NCBI GenBank assembly: GCA_040384865.1
Contig: JAZKIM010000004.1
Coordinates: forward strand, 84,321-148,320
DNA from: JBDKLC01 sp040384865
Lineage (GTDB): Bacteria; Patescibacteriota; Minisyncoccia; Phycocordibacterales; CAIZLB01
Length of the DNA: 64,000 nt
Reading direction: 5' to 3'
In this document: positions 42,655 to 51,583 of the stretch, piece by piece
Numbering within the stretch: position 1 is the first letter of the stretch
Layout: each line of letters starts with the position of its first letter
The notes under the pieces: model-generated
Seen by the model: only the letters and a program-made list of their open reading frames with translations
What the model was told of the DNA's origin: nothing
Databases searched by the model: none
Position numbers and translations under genes: made by a program

Positions 42655-43202
42655 TCTTTTAGAGATTCCGCGAAGGTGAGCAGATGCGTGCCAACGAGTA
42701 CAGCGTCTGCTTCTTTGTGTATGTCGGCAGTCATCTTTATATTACTTGCCTGACATAGCCACCCCTTGAATATTTTACGAGCTTCTGCAAAAGTTTCTTT
42801 TTTGATTGAGCCGTCTGATAAGTCTCTACTATTCCAAACAACCTTTAGGTTTTCTGGAATAGTTTGAAGTTCTTCGAGAGTCATTGGCTCAATTAAACAT
42901 TTTTCTGGATGAATATTGGGAATGCGTCCAACTACAAGTATATAATCAGCTCCGGCGTCGAGAGCTTCCTGGATTTCCATATCTGTAGCATGAATACCCT
43001 TAGCCAAAATTGGTTTAGTAGTCATTGTTTTTGCCTTTCTAATTAAATCAAACGACCCACCCCAGCGAGGGTCGGTATGAATGGAGATGATATCGCCGAT
43101 TTCATTTGCAACCGCAAAAATCTCATCCCAGCTTTTATTGGATTTGAAACCAAAAGGAGACTGAGTTTTTACTTCGGCTATTATTTGAGTGGTTTTGTAC
43201 AT
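42651..43202 (-). CDS. Shortened indole-3-glycerol-phosphate synthase-like barrel protein
   Basis: IIAEVKTQSPFG matches the first catalytic segment of TrpC. HTDPRWGGSFDLI, ILAKGIHATDMEIQEALDAGADYILVV and WNSRDL follow the later beta-alpha units. At 183 residues it lacks about 70 residues of TrpC, chiefly the N-terminal helix and part of the last units. No trp genes are nearby. A related but altered reaction, or a small TIM-barrel with lost function, is possible. Confidence 0.65.
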   Translation of the reverse strand: MYKTTQIIAEVKTQSPFGFKSNKSWDEIFAVANEIGDIISIHTDPRWGGSFDLIRKAKTMTTKPILAKGIHATDMEIQEALDAGADYILVVGRIPNIHPEKCLIEPMTLEELQTIPENLKVVWNSRDLSDGSIKKETFAEARKIFKGWLCQASNIKMTADIHKEADAVLVGTHLLTFAESLKD

Positions 43203-43237
43203 GATAATGAAGAAGTCTTTGGTCTAGAAGTGTAATT

Positions 43238-43810
43238 CTAGGATAGTAGTGCTAAGGCAGTATCCCAAGCCTTGTCGGCAGTTTCAAACACTGCATACCC
43301 ATATTTTTCGGATTCTTCTTTGTAGCGAGGTCTTTCTCCGTTAAAAAACGCATCCGCTTCTAATTTTTGTAGCTCTTCGGTTTTGCCCCATCGAGGCTCT
43401 TTTTTGTTTCTTTCTAGGGTTTCTTTAAAAGATTTTCCTATAATGGTAATCCCTTCCATTTTTAAATCTCTATGAGCAAGATGAGGCATGATATTTACTC
43501 CCTCAAAGATCACAGGCTTACTCTCATCGTCATACTGGTGAATCTTTTTTAATACTCCTGGCCAAAATTCTTCTGACTGCTTTGTGAGATCCTCCCACCT
43601 TTTGTCGTGGCTGGTTGTGGTGTAGTAAGTGTATTCATCTTGGTCTAAGTAAAAGTTAACCCACTTTCTGTATCTTTCATCCTCGGTCAAGTCTTCTCTA
43701 AAGTCATCGATCGAAACACAAATTCCACCTACCGCTTCTGCAAGTTTTTTTGCGAGATAAGATTTTCCCGCTGTCGGCATTCCGGTTATAAAAATTCGTT
43801 TTTTTATCAT
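43238..43810 (-). CDS. P-loop kinase of unknown substrate
   Basis: Walker A GMPTAGKS at residues 10-17, then SIDDFRED as a likely substrate/Mg site, and EGVNIMPHL. 190 residues, like shikimate, uridine or zeta-toxin-type small kinases. The next gene on the same strand is a methyltransferase 30 bp upstream. Confidence 0.7.
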   Translation of the reverse strand: MIKKRIFITGMPTAGKSYLAKKLAEAVGGICVSIDDFREDLTEDERYRKWVNFYLDQDEYTYYTTTSHDKRWEDLTKQSEEFWPGVLKKIHQYDDESKPVIFEGVNIMPHLAHRDLKMEGITIIGKSFKETLERNKKEPRWGKTEELQKLEADAFFNGERPRYKEESEKYGYAVFETADKAWDTALALLS

Positions 43811-43839
43811 AATCGGAATCCTTTCGGTGTCCGTCTATT

Positions 43840-44496
43840 TTAGCACCATTTCGGGGATTCAAATGAGATATGTGGGTCAGAGGCAAAAATATCAAAAGTG
43901 AGAATATCATCGGTATAATTGACATGTCGGCTTTTCTTACTCCCTTCAGAAACCTTTACATTTCTAAACACTTTCTTAAGAAGAGTTTCTATGTACTCAA
44001 TTGTGTAGGAATAAGTGGGCACATCAATTTCCTCTCTGTTAAAAATTCCTCCTTTTGTATTGTAACTTAAGAGCAAAAAACCTCTTGGCTTCAAAGCACT
44101 TCTGATTTTGTCGATTAGAAAATCTAGCTCTTGAAGATTGAGATACTGGATCACTCGCGCCACTATGACGGCTTGATATTGTGACGTTTTGTAAGGGTAT
44201 TCCAGGAGGTTTGTTTTTCTGAAATGTATTCTTTTCCTTAAATCATCGGGTAGATTTTCCTCCCATTGCAAATCGATAACGTCAAAACAATCTACATTTA
44301 CCCCTCGTTTTGCGAGATATATGGAATTTCGACCATTGCCGCATCCTACGTCGAGGATATAATCATCGGTGAGCAGTTTATTTTGATATTTTGAAACAAG
44401 CACACTGGGTACAAGAGTTTCTATACTGAATTTTTTATCTTCCCATGCTTTTTCCCATTTATGCTTTTTCATATCAATTCTAGCTACTCGGGCCAT
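43840..44496 (-). CDS. Class I SAM-dependent methyltransferase
   Basis: SAM loop ILDVGCGNGRNSIYLAKRG at about 48-66, acidic motif FDVID, and a post-SAM segment LLLSYNTKGG. Resembles TehB/Methyltransf_25 proteins. 218 residues. The start could be ATG 44496 or ATG 44472. Substrate unknown. Confidence 0.8.
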   Translation of the reverse strand: MARVARIDMKKHKWEKAWEDKKFSIETLVPSVLVSKYQNKLLTDDYILDVGCGNGRNSIYLAKRGVNVDCFDVIDLQWEENLPDDLRKRIHFRKTNLLEYPYKTSQYQAVIVARVIQYLNLQELDFLIDKIRSALKPRGFLLLSYNTKGGIFNREEIDVPTYSYTIEYIETLLKKVFRNVKVSEGSKKSRHVNYTDDILTFDIFASDPHISFESPKWC

Positions 44497-44517
44497 GTCG
44501 ATACTGAGTTCTTAATG

Positions 44518-44606
44518 CGGAGAGTGAGGGATTTGAACCCTCGAGAGGTTTTAACACCCCTACCTCGTTAGCAGTGAGGCGCTTTCGACCACTCAGCCAA
44601 CTCTCC
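44518..44606 (-). tRNA. tRNA-Ser (anticodon GCU)
   Basis: Class II tRNA with long variable arm. Acceptor GGAGAGT/ACTCTCC, anticodon loop CTGCTAA, T-arm GAGGGTTCAAATCCCTC, discriminator G. CCA is not encoded. Confidence 0.93.
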
Positions 44607-44661
44607 ATTGGGCATTACCTTATCATATTTTCTAGCGGCATGCGAATAGATAAATAAAGGG

Positions 44662-45399
44662 TTAATGTGTGAGGGATACACAGTATATGTGTGTTGCACC
44701 TGCCGTCTGAAGGGCCCGAGCACAATCTCTCATTGTTGCGCCAGTGGTTACTACATCATCAATTAGAATTACTCCCTTTTCATTAATATGTTTTTTTACT
44801 TCAAATTTACCGCGGGCATGTATAATCCGCGCGGCTCGGTTTGAAGTTTTACTTTGTTGAAGTAATGATTGCGCCGCTTCGGGGGAGATGGACAAAAGAT
44901 CTGGAGAGGAGTTGGGTAGGATAAAATTAATTAATAACGGTTTTAATGCAATTGCTATTTCTTGCATATGATCAACGGCACGTTCACGAAGGGAGTACGC
45001 TGTGGAAGGAACCGCTGTTAACATTAATTTGCCTTCCATTGGACTTATACAATCAGTTAGTCTTGCAACCAGCTCATCTGCTAGTAAATGTGCGCAAAGA
45101 GAAACTGCTTCACTGTTGTTATCATATTTTACTGCCCAAACAAGTCCTTTTAATGGCTCGTATTTATATTGTCCGCAATACCATCCGCTCACTCTGGTAA
45201 GAGTAGTTTTTGGTAATTCGGCCGCGGTAGAGCGAACATGTTCGTATATATGATGTTGAGCAATGGGAGGGCGCCGTTGATGTTTTCTTTTGCTCGGATA
45301 GAGCAGTTCTATCAAAAGTTTCAAATAGTTATTGGCAAAAGATAGAAGGTAGTAAGATTTCCCGATCTTATCCCTACTTTTCCAGTTTTCCATTTTCAT
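44662..45399 (-). CDS. comF: ComF-family phosphoribosyltransferase-like protein
   Basis: C-terminal PRPP-binding motif GVILIDDVVTTGATMRD and a YKYEPLKGLVWAVKY segment as in ComF/GntX. 245 residues. The N-terminal four-Cys zinc finger of classical ComF is absent, replaced by a hydrophobic/basic stretch. ComF is required for DNA uptake in naturally competent bacteria. The gene is divergent from the pilus operon, consistent with such a role (inference). Start ATG 45399 or 45393. Confidence 0.8.
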   Translation of the reverse strand: MKMENWKSRDKIGKSYYLLSFANNYLKLLIELLYPSKRKHQRRPPIAQHHIYEHVRSTAAELPKTTLTRVSGWYCGQYKYEPLKGLVWAVKYDNNSEAVSLCAHLLADELVARLTDCISPMEGKLMLTAVPSTAYSLRERAVDHMQEIAIALKPLLINFILPNSSPDLLSISPEAAQSLLQQSKTSNRAARIIHARGKFEVKKHINEKGVILIDDVVTTGATMRDCARALQTAGATHIYCVSLTH

Positions 45400-45450
45400 T
45401 AGACAGTGTGATGTTATATACTAAAGATTGAATACAGCCTAAATCAGGTC

Positions 45451-46587
45451 ATGCCAAATTTTCTTCAAAATTTTCTAAAGAAAACAAGCGACAGTGTCGT
45501 TGGTATTGATATTGGGTCTTCTTCTGTTAAGGTGGTGCAGCTCAGAAAGAAAAAAGGTCGAGCCGTCCTTGAAACTTATGGGGAGCTTTCTTTAGGTCCC
45601 TACGGTGGTCTTACAGTAGGTCAGGTAACCAATCTTCCACCTGAAAAAATAGCTGAAGCTATAAAAGATGTTCTCCGTGAGGCCAATGTTACTAGTTTGG
45701 TGAGCGGGGTATCTATCCCGTTTCGATCAAGCCTCATATCTCTCATCCAGCTTCCAGCTGGAGCTAATGAAAAACAGCTTCAGGAAATGATTCCCATTGA
45801 GGCACGAAAATATATTCCCGTACCTATTAATGAAGTAACTCTCGATTGGTGGGTGGTGCCAAGTGAGACTGACAGCGGTCTTGGATATGTTGAAAGCGAA
45901 ACAGACGAATTGACGACAACCACTCCTTCAAATGAGATTAAAAAGACTGATGTACTGGTTGTTTCTATCCATAACGAAGTACTTAGTAATTACAACGCGA
46001 TTGTTAAACAAGCCGCTCTTGATGCTGGTTTCTTTGAGATTGAAATGTTTAGCGCTACACGTTCACTCCTTGCAGGAGAGACAACCCCTATCATGATTTT
46101 TGATCTTGGTGCCTCTGCAACGAAGATATATATTCTCGAGCGGGGAGTGGTAAAATATTCTCATATTATTAACCGCGGTTCACAGGATATAACAGTCAGT
46201 ATTTCAAAAGGTCTCAATCTAACGTTTGAGCAGGCAGAACATATTAAACGAACTTTAGGCACAGGTGTTACCGCTGATGAAAAAGCTGTGTACGATATAA
46301 TCTCACTTACCCTCGACTTTATTTTCTCAGAAGCAAATAGTGTAATCCTCAATTATCAAAAGCGATATAATAAGGCAATTAGTAAGGTCGTGCTCACTGG
46401 TGGCGGGGTTGCTATGAAGGGAGTGTTCGAGCTTGCCCGAGCAAACTTTCAGACAGAAGTAGCGATTGGTGAGCCTTTTCTTAAGGTGGAGTCTCCGGCT
46501 TTTCTTGACGACGTACTCAAAGCTACTGGCTTAGAGTTTGCTGTTGCTATTGGTATCGCATTGCGAAAACTTCAGGAACTTCCATAA
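45451..46587 (+). CDS. pilM: Type IV pilus assembly protein PilM
   Basis: Actin-like ATPase that forms the cytoplasmic ring under PilN/PilO. VVGIDIGSSSVKVVQL at the start is the phosphate-1 motif; IMIFDLGASATKIYIL (phosphate-2) and VVLTGGGVAMKGV (adenosine) follow. 378 residues. First gene of the pilus operon; TATACT about 30 nt upstream gives a short leader. Confidence 0.95.
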   Translation: MPNFLQNFLKKTSDSVVGIDIGSSSVKVVQLRKKKGRAVLETYGELSLGPYGGLTVGQVTNLPPEKIAEAIKDVLREANVTSLVSGVSIPFRSSLISLIQLPAGANEKQLQEMIPIEARKYIPVPINEVTLDWWVVPSETDSGLGYVESETDELTTTTPSNEIKKTDVLVVSIHNEVLSNYNAIVKQAALDAGFFEIEMFSATRSLLAGETTPIMIFDLGASATKIYILERGVVKYSHIINRGSQDITVSISKGLNLTFEQAEHIKRTLGTGVTADEKAVYDIISLTLDFIFSEANSVILNYQKRYNKAISKVVLTGGGVAMKGVFELARANFQTEVAIGEPFLKVESPAFLDDVLKATGLEFAVAIGIALRKLQELP

Positions 46588-46672
46588 TTGAGATATACAC
46601 AAAAAGTTGAAAACTTTGTTGAAGTTAAGCGACGCAAGGTGATATACTAATCATTGAAAACTTCTTACGTAC

Positions 46673-47338
46673 ATGGAGACAAAATTCCAAACATCTTTTA
46701 TCCCAAAACAACCGGTTACTGAAACCCGTGTTCACAGTTCAGGTGGAAATTTTTTCTTCCTCGTCTCCTTTATCCTCTTTATGGTAAGTGTTGCTATTGC
46801 TGGTGCCGCCTTTCTCTATGATCAATTGGTAGAAAACAATATCTCGAAGGGTAACGCTCAGCTTCGGTTGAACGAAAACGCCTTTGATTCAACTACTATT
46901 CAGCAGCTTACCCGTCTTAACGATCGCATCAATGCCGCTCAGAACCTTTTGCGCCAGCATATTGCCTTCTCTAATTTCTTCGGTGCTCTTGAGCGAGCTA
47001 CTTTGCGAAATGTTGTGTATAAGAACTTCAGCTATGCTTACGGCGGAGGTGAAAAAATATCTATTTCCATGCTTGGTCTTGCTGGACGGGGTCCTGCCAG
47101 TAGCTACGAAACAGTAGCTCTTCAGGCAAAGGCATTTACTGACCCGTCACTTCGAAATGTTTTTCGTAGTCCTATTCTTACTGACGTAGCTCTTGATGCA
47201 CAAGGGAACGCCAGTTTCTCATTCTCGGCATCAATCGATCCTATTCTTGTTTCTTTCTACAGACTCCGAAAGGAAGAAGCTGCAGCAGCCGGTGCTGTTG
47301 TAGATACCGACGATGAAGCTAATTCTCCGCAACAATAA
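46673..47338 (+). CDS. pilN: Type IV pilus assembly protein PilN-like
   Basis: Bitopic inner-membrane protein: cytoplasmic N-terminus of ~25 residues, helix ~28-50 (FFFLVSFILFMVSVAIAGAAF), then a periplasmic-side ferredoxin-like domain. Called from position between pilM and pilO and topology. The stop is immediately before the pilO start. Confidence 0.8.
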   Translation: METKFQTSFIPKQPVTETRVHSSGGNFFFLVSFILFMVSVAIAGAAFLYDQLVENNISKGNAQLRLNENAFDSTTIQQLTRLNDRINAAQNLLRQHIAFSNFFGALERATLRNVVYKNFSYAYGGGEKISISMLGLAGRGPASSYETVALQAKAFTDPSLRNVFRSPILTDVALDAQGNASFSFSASIDPILVSFYRLRKEEAAAAGAVVDTDDEANSPQQ

Positions 47339-47339
47339 T

Positions 47340-47876
47340 ATGAAATTTATATTTCCCATACTATTCATAATCGTAGCCGTAGGTATCTTTATTGGCTACA
47401 CCAACCCTTTGTATCAGGAGATTAAGGCGAAGCAGGTAGAGCTCAATACTATCGCGGAGGCTAACAAAAAAGCGACACAGTTACGTGCAGTCCGAGAGTC
47501 ATTGACTAATGAGCGTAATCAAATATCTCAGGTTGATATTGACCGCCTCCAGAAAATGCTTCCAGACGGGGTTGAAAACGTTCGTCTCATTATCGATATT
47601 AATAACATTGCTGCTAAATATGGCATGACTATTAAGAGTACTCGAACTAATCAAGGGTCGGTTGATAAGGGTGGGGCAGTTGGCCCAGATGCCAATCGGT
47701 ACGGTACGATCTCTCTTTCGTTTATGGTTACCAATTCATATGAAAATTTCCAGGTGTTCCTTAAGGATCTTGAGAACAGCCTCCGTATTGTTGATGTAAC
47801 AGCTCTGTCATTCAATTCTTCGAATGAGAACAAGTATGACTTCAACGTTACGATTCAAACTTATTGGTTAAAATAA
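47340..47876 (+). CDS. pilO: Type IV pilus assembly protein PilO-like
   Basis: From ATG 47340: membrane helix in the first 20 residues (KFIFPILFIIVAVGIFIGY), coiled segment, then a PilO-type domain (LPDGVENVRLIIDINNIAAK ... SLSFMVTNSYENFQVFLKDL). A start overlapping pilN is possible at 47313 but adds a hydrophilic tail before the helix. Confidence 0.85.
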   Translation: MKFIFPILFIIVAVGIFIGYTNPLYQEIKAKQVELNTIAEANKKATQLRAVRESLTNERNQISQVDIDRLQKMLPDGVENVRLIIDINNIAAKYGMTIKSTRTNQGSVDKGGAVGPDANRYGTISLSFMVTNSYENFQVFLKDLENSLRIVDVTALSFNSSNENKYDFNVTIQTYWLK

Positions 47877-47881
47877 TACCC

Positions 47882-48325
47882 ATGCTTTCAATAATCTCAT
47901 CGCATAAAAAAACCATCATCGGGATCATAATCATAGTCCTTTTGTTTATTGGCTACGCTGCTTTTGTTCCAAAGAGTTCTTCGCCGGACGGTACACTTAC
48001 TCGACAGAATACGACAGGTAATACTGGTACGGCTTCTGATCCAAACAGTCCTGGTGCACAATTTGTGTCCCAGCTTTTGGCAATACAAAATATTCATTTC
48101 AATCTCGATCTGTTCAAGGATCCTGCTTATGCATATTTGCAGGATTTCAGTCGAGAGCTTACACCACAGGAAGTGGGAAGGGATAATCCTTTTGCGCCAC
48201 TTGAGGGTGGTTCTGGGTCTGGTAATTTTGTAACTGAGTCAGGTGCTTCCTTCGTCAATACCTCTGAAGGCACTACTTCTGTGAAAACCCCAGCAAAGAC
48301 AACAGGCGGTGCAACTCGTCGGTAA
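47882..48325 (+). CDS. Pilus-operon membrane protein of unknown function
   Basis: 147 residues from ATG 47882. One N-terminal helix (TIIGIIIIVLLFIGYAAFV), then a Ser/Thr/Gly/Pro-rich external part with a short conserved-looking VSQLLAIQNIHFNLDLFKD. It takes the PilP position between pilO and pilB, but I cannot show homology to PilP. Confidence 0.65.
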   Translation: MLSIISSHKKTIIGIIIIVLLFIGYAAFVPKSSSPDGTLTRQNTTGNTGTASDPNSPGAQFVSQLLAIQNIHFNLDLFKDPAYAYLQDFSRELTPQEVGRDNPFAPLEGGSGSGNFVTESGASFVNTSEGTTSVKTPAKTTGGATRR

Positions 48326-48338
48326 TAACTGATGTAGC

Positions 48339-50060
48339 ATGAGTTTTCTAGACATACTTGCAAAACAAAATACGATTACCCGCGATGATGTCGGTTTCAT
48401 CATGCAGGAGGCGGAAAGTTCTCATCGCCCGATAGAAGATATACTTCGTGATAAAGGTATTTCACCGCAAATTATCATCAAGGCTAAGGGTGAGTACTTG
48501 CATATCCCGACAAAATCTCTTGGAGACAAGCAGGTACCTTTTGAAATTCTTAAATATATTCCTGAAGAATCAGCTACTCATTATAAGATTGTGCCACTGG
48601 AAGTAGTCGACGGAGTTCTTGAAGTTGGAGTGGTTGATCCTGACAATATCGAGGCACGAGATGCTCTTAATTTTATTTCCGAGAAAATGGGAATGCCTTT
48701 CAGGGTCTTTATTATTTCGGAAGAGGACTTTCAGAGCGTCCTCAGTACTTATAAAGGTCTTACTGGGGAAGTAACGAAGGCACTTGGAGTACTTGAGGAT
48801 GAAATGACTGGTATTGCTGATGTGGAATTGTCGAAAGACGAGGAGTTGGTGCCTCAGAAAAGTGGTACGGCAAATATCATTGAGGATGCGCCAGTTACCA
48901 AGATTGTAGCCACTATTCTTCGCTATGCTATTGAAGGAGGGGCATCTGACGTTCATATTGAAGCTATGCGTGAAAAGATACGAGTACGATTTCGAATGGA
49001 CGGTATCCTTTCCACCAGTCTTATTCTTCCGGCAAAAGTGCATGATGCTGTGGTCGCGCGTATTAAAATCCTTTGTAATATGAAGCTTGATGAAAAGCGA
49101 AAGCCTCAAGACGGTCGTTTTTCTGCCCGTATCGATGATCGAAAGATAGACTTCCGAGTTTCTACTTTCCCTGCCTACTATGGAGAGAAGGTGGTGATGC
49201 GAATTCTCGACCAACAAAAGGGTGTGGAAAAGCTTGATTTGATAGGCTTCTCGCAGAAGAACTTAGCGATGATCAAGAAAGCGATTAATAAACCTTATGG
49301 ATTGATTCTCATCTCTGGTCCGACAGGGTCTGGTAAAACAACAACCCTCTACTCCATGCTTAATGAGCTTGATATGGAAGAACTTAACGTTCTCTCTCTT
49401 GAGGATCCGGTGGAATACAATATTGATGGTATGAGTCAGTCACAGGTACATCCTGAAATTGGTTACTCGTTTGCTACTGGTCTCCGTACCACCCTTCGAC
49501 AAGATCCTGACGTTATCATGGTAGGAGAAATTCGAGACAAGGAAACGGCACAGCTTGCCATTCAAGCAGCTCTTACTGGTCACCTTGTGCTTTCGACTAT
49601 TCACACCAATGACTCCGTCGGTATCGTTCCTCGTCTTATCGATATGGGTGTTGATCCCTACCTTATTGCACCGACTCTCATTCTCGGTATGGCCCAGCGA
49701 CTTCTCGGTAAGGCAGCTCCTGAAGCTGTTACTACGATTCCAGTCGAGGGAAGTATTAAGATAATGATTGATAATCAGTTTGCGGACCTCCCGGAGGAAT
49801 TCAAGAAGGACATACCTGAGATAAAGGAGATTTATCGAATTAATCCTACAGCAGAGTTCCCACGTGGTACCAAAGGACGACGTGCGGTTTTGGAGGTGTT
49901 TGAAATGGATAAGGAATTGGAGCAGGCGATTCTTACTGATCCAACTACTGTAAATCTTGGAAAAGTTCTTAGAAAAAAGGGAATGTTTACAATGAAAGAG
50001 GACGCCATTATCCAGGCTTTGAACAAGATTATTCCATTCGAAGAAGTGAATAAAGTATAG
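48339..50060 (+). CDS. pilB: Type IV pilus extension ATPase PilB/GspE
   Basis: Hexameric motor that polymerises pilin. N-terminal MshEN-like domain (ITRDDVGFIMQEAESSHRP), Walker A GPTGSGKTTT at about 327, Asp box LEDPVEYN, Walker B LRQDPDVIMVGEIRD, His box LSTIHTNDS. 573 residues. The four-Cys zinc site of many PilB/GspE proteins is absent between the Walker B region and the C-terminus. Confidence 0.95.
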   Translation: MSFLDILAKQNTITRDDVGFIMQEAESSHRPIEDILRDKGISPQIIIKAKGEYLHIPTKSLGDKQVPFEILKYIPEESATHYKIVPLEVVDGVLEVGVVDPDNIEARDALNFISEKMGMPFRVFIISEEDFQSVLSTYKGLTGEVTKALGVLEDEMTGIADVELSKDEELVPQKSGTANIIEDAPVTKIVATILRYAIEGGASDVHIEAMREKIRVRFRMDGILSTSLILPAKVHDAVVARIKILCNMKLDEKRKPQDGRFSARIDDRKIDFRVSTFPAYYGEKVVMRILDQQKGVEKLDLIGFSQKNLAMIKKAINKPYGLILISGPTGSGKTTTLYSMLNELDMEELNVLSLEDPVEYNIDGMSQSQVHPEIGYSFATGLRTTLRQDPDVIMVGEIRDKETAQLAIQAALTGHLVLSTIHTNDSVGIVPRLIDMGVDPYLIAPTLILGMAQRLLGKAAPEAVTTIPVEGSIKIMIDNQFADLPEEFKKDIPEIKEIYRINPTAEFPRGTKGRRAVLEVFEMDKELEQAILTDPTTVNLGKVLRKKGMFTMKEDAIIQALNKIIPFEEVNKV

Positions 50061-50094
50061 CGTTTGAAAGAACGCTCTGTGTTACAATAAAATC

Positions 50095-50499
50095 ATGAAC
50101 GGAGACCATCCTTATAAAATATTAATTGTTGATGATGATAAGTTTCTTCTGAATATGTATTCCATCAAATTTCAGAAGGAGAAATTTGATGTGACAACAG
50201 CGGGAGATGGGGCGGAAGCTGTAGCAAAGCTTCAAAGCGGATTTTTACCTGACGCGATCGTTCTTGATATTGTTATGCCGATCATGGATGGCCTTGAGGT
50301 TTTGGAAAAGATGCGTCAGGAGGGCTTGGCTAAAAATGCGGTGGTACTAATCCTTAGCAACCAAGGTCAATCGAGCGATATTGAAAAAGCAAAGAGGCTT
50401 GGTATCAATGGGTATATCGTTAAGGCAACAACTATTCCCTCTGAAGTGGTTACGGAAGTCCTCCGTATGCTTAGCAGTAATACAAAATCTAAAGCATAA
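50095..50499 (+). CDS. CheY-like single-domain response regulator
   Basis: Receiver domain only: acidic pair in LIVDDDKFLL, phosphoacceptor Asp in AIVLDIVMPIMDG, Ser/Thr site in VVLILSNQG, Lys in NGYIVKATT. 134 residues. It has its own -10 TACAAT at 50083, 12 nt before ATG, although inside the pilus operon. No histidine kinase is encoded nearby, so the phosphodonor is elsewhere. Likely controls pilus motor activity (inference). Confidence 0.92.
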   Translation: MNGDHPYKILIVDDDKFLLNMYSIKFQKEKFDVTTAGDGAEAVAKLQSGFLPDAIVLDIVMPIMDGLEVLEKMRQEGLAKNAVVLILSNQGQSSDIEKAKRLGINGYIVKATTIPSEVVTEVLRMLSSNTKSKA

Positions 50500-50511
50500 T
50501 TACATTTATAT

Positions 50512-51573
50512 ATGAACTACGATACTGAACTCGAGGATTTACTAAATACAGTGGTGACACAAGGAGCTTCTGACCTTCATCTTTCTGAAGGCCGACATCC
50601 GACACTTCGAAGTAATAGCGAACTGTTGCCGTTGGGGAAGAAACCTGTTCTCACTCATGATGATCTTGCTGGTCTTATCTTGACCCTTGCTGGTAAGGAA
50701 AATTACGATCGATTCCTCAAGACAAAGGAGCTCGACTTTTCATATCAGTACAAGGACGTTGCACGTTTCCGAGGAAACGCCTTCTTTCAGAGGGGACATA
50801 TGGGCGCAGCATTGCGACTCATCCCAAAAAAGATCAAAACATTTTCTGAGCTAAATTTACCTCCATTTCTTGAAAACTTTACTCGAAAATCTCAGGGATT
50901 CTTTTTGGTGGTAGGACCCGTTGGACAGGGAAAAACAACAACACTAGCTTCAATGATTGAGCTTATTAATAACGAACGCACTGAACATATCATAACTATT
51001 GAAGATCCTATTGAATATGTGTTCGAACAGAAGAAATCGATCATTGACCAAAGAGAGGTACGTATCGATACTGAAACATTTGAATCCGGACTACTTTCAG
51101 TTTTTCGAGAGGACGTAAATGTTATTTTGTTGGGTGAAATGCGAGGGCACGAAACAATGGCTGCTGCAGTAACAGCCGCTGAAACTGGTCACTTAGTGCT
51201 TTCAACACTGCATACGAATAATGCCGCGCAGACTATTGATCGTATTATTGACTCATTTCCTGCTGCTCAACAGGACCAGATCCGTATACAGCTTTCATCG
51301 TCACTCACTGGTATTTTCTCACAAAGACTCATTCCTCGTATTTCTGGCGGACTCATCCCTGCGTATGAATTGCTTATTTCAAACAGTGCTGTTGCTAATC
51401 TTATTCGAGAAAAAAGAACTCATGAGATAAATACAGTAATTGAGACCGGTCAACAAGAGGGGATGATCGACTTCAATCGATGCCTTGCCGATCTTGTACG
51501 ACGAGGTGAAATCACTATTGAAAATGCCTACCAGCACTCGCTTAACCCAGCTATTCTTGAACGTTTGTTATAA
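50512..51573 (+). CDS. pilT: Type IV pilus retraction ATPase PilT
   Basis: 353 residues. N-terminal PAS-like ASDLHLSEGRHPTLR; Walker A is GPVGQGKTTT, a variant of GPTGSGKST; Asp box IEDPIEYVFEQ; Walker B NVILLGEMRG; His box LSTLHTNNAAQTIDRIID; and the AIRNLIREK-like SAVANLIREKR. Retracts pili, needed for twitching and DNA uptake. Confidence 0.95.
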   Translation: MNYDTELEDLLNTVVTQGASDLHLSEGRHPTLRSNSELLPLGKKPVLTHDDLAGLILTLAGKENYDRFLKTKELDFSYQYKDVARFRGNAFFQRGHMGAALRLIPKKIKTFSELNLPPFLENFTRKSQGFFLVVGPVGQGKTTTLASMIELINNERTEHIITIEDPIEYVFEQKKSIIDQREVRIDTETFESGLLSVFREDVNVILLGEMRGHETMAAAVTAAETGHLVLSTLHTNNAAQTIDRIIDSFPAAQQDQIRIQLSSSLTGIFSQRLIPRISGGLIPAYELLISNSAVANLIREKRTHEINTVIETGQQEGMIDFNRCLADLVRRGEITIENAYQHSLNPAILERLL

Positions 51574-51583
51574 AAATTGAACT

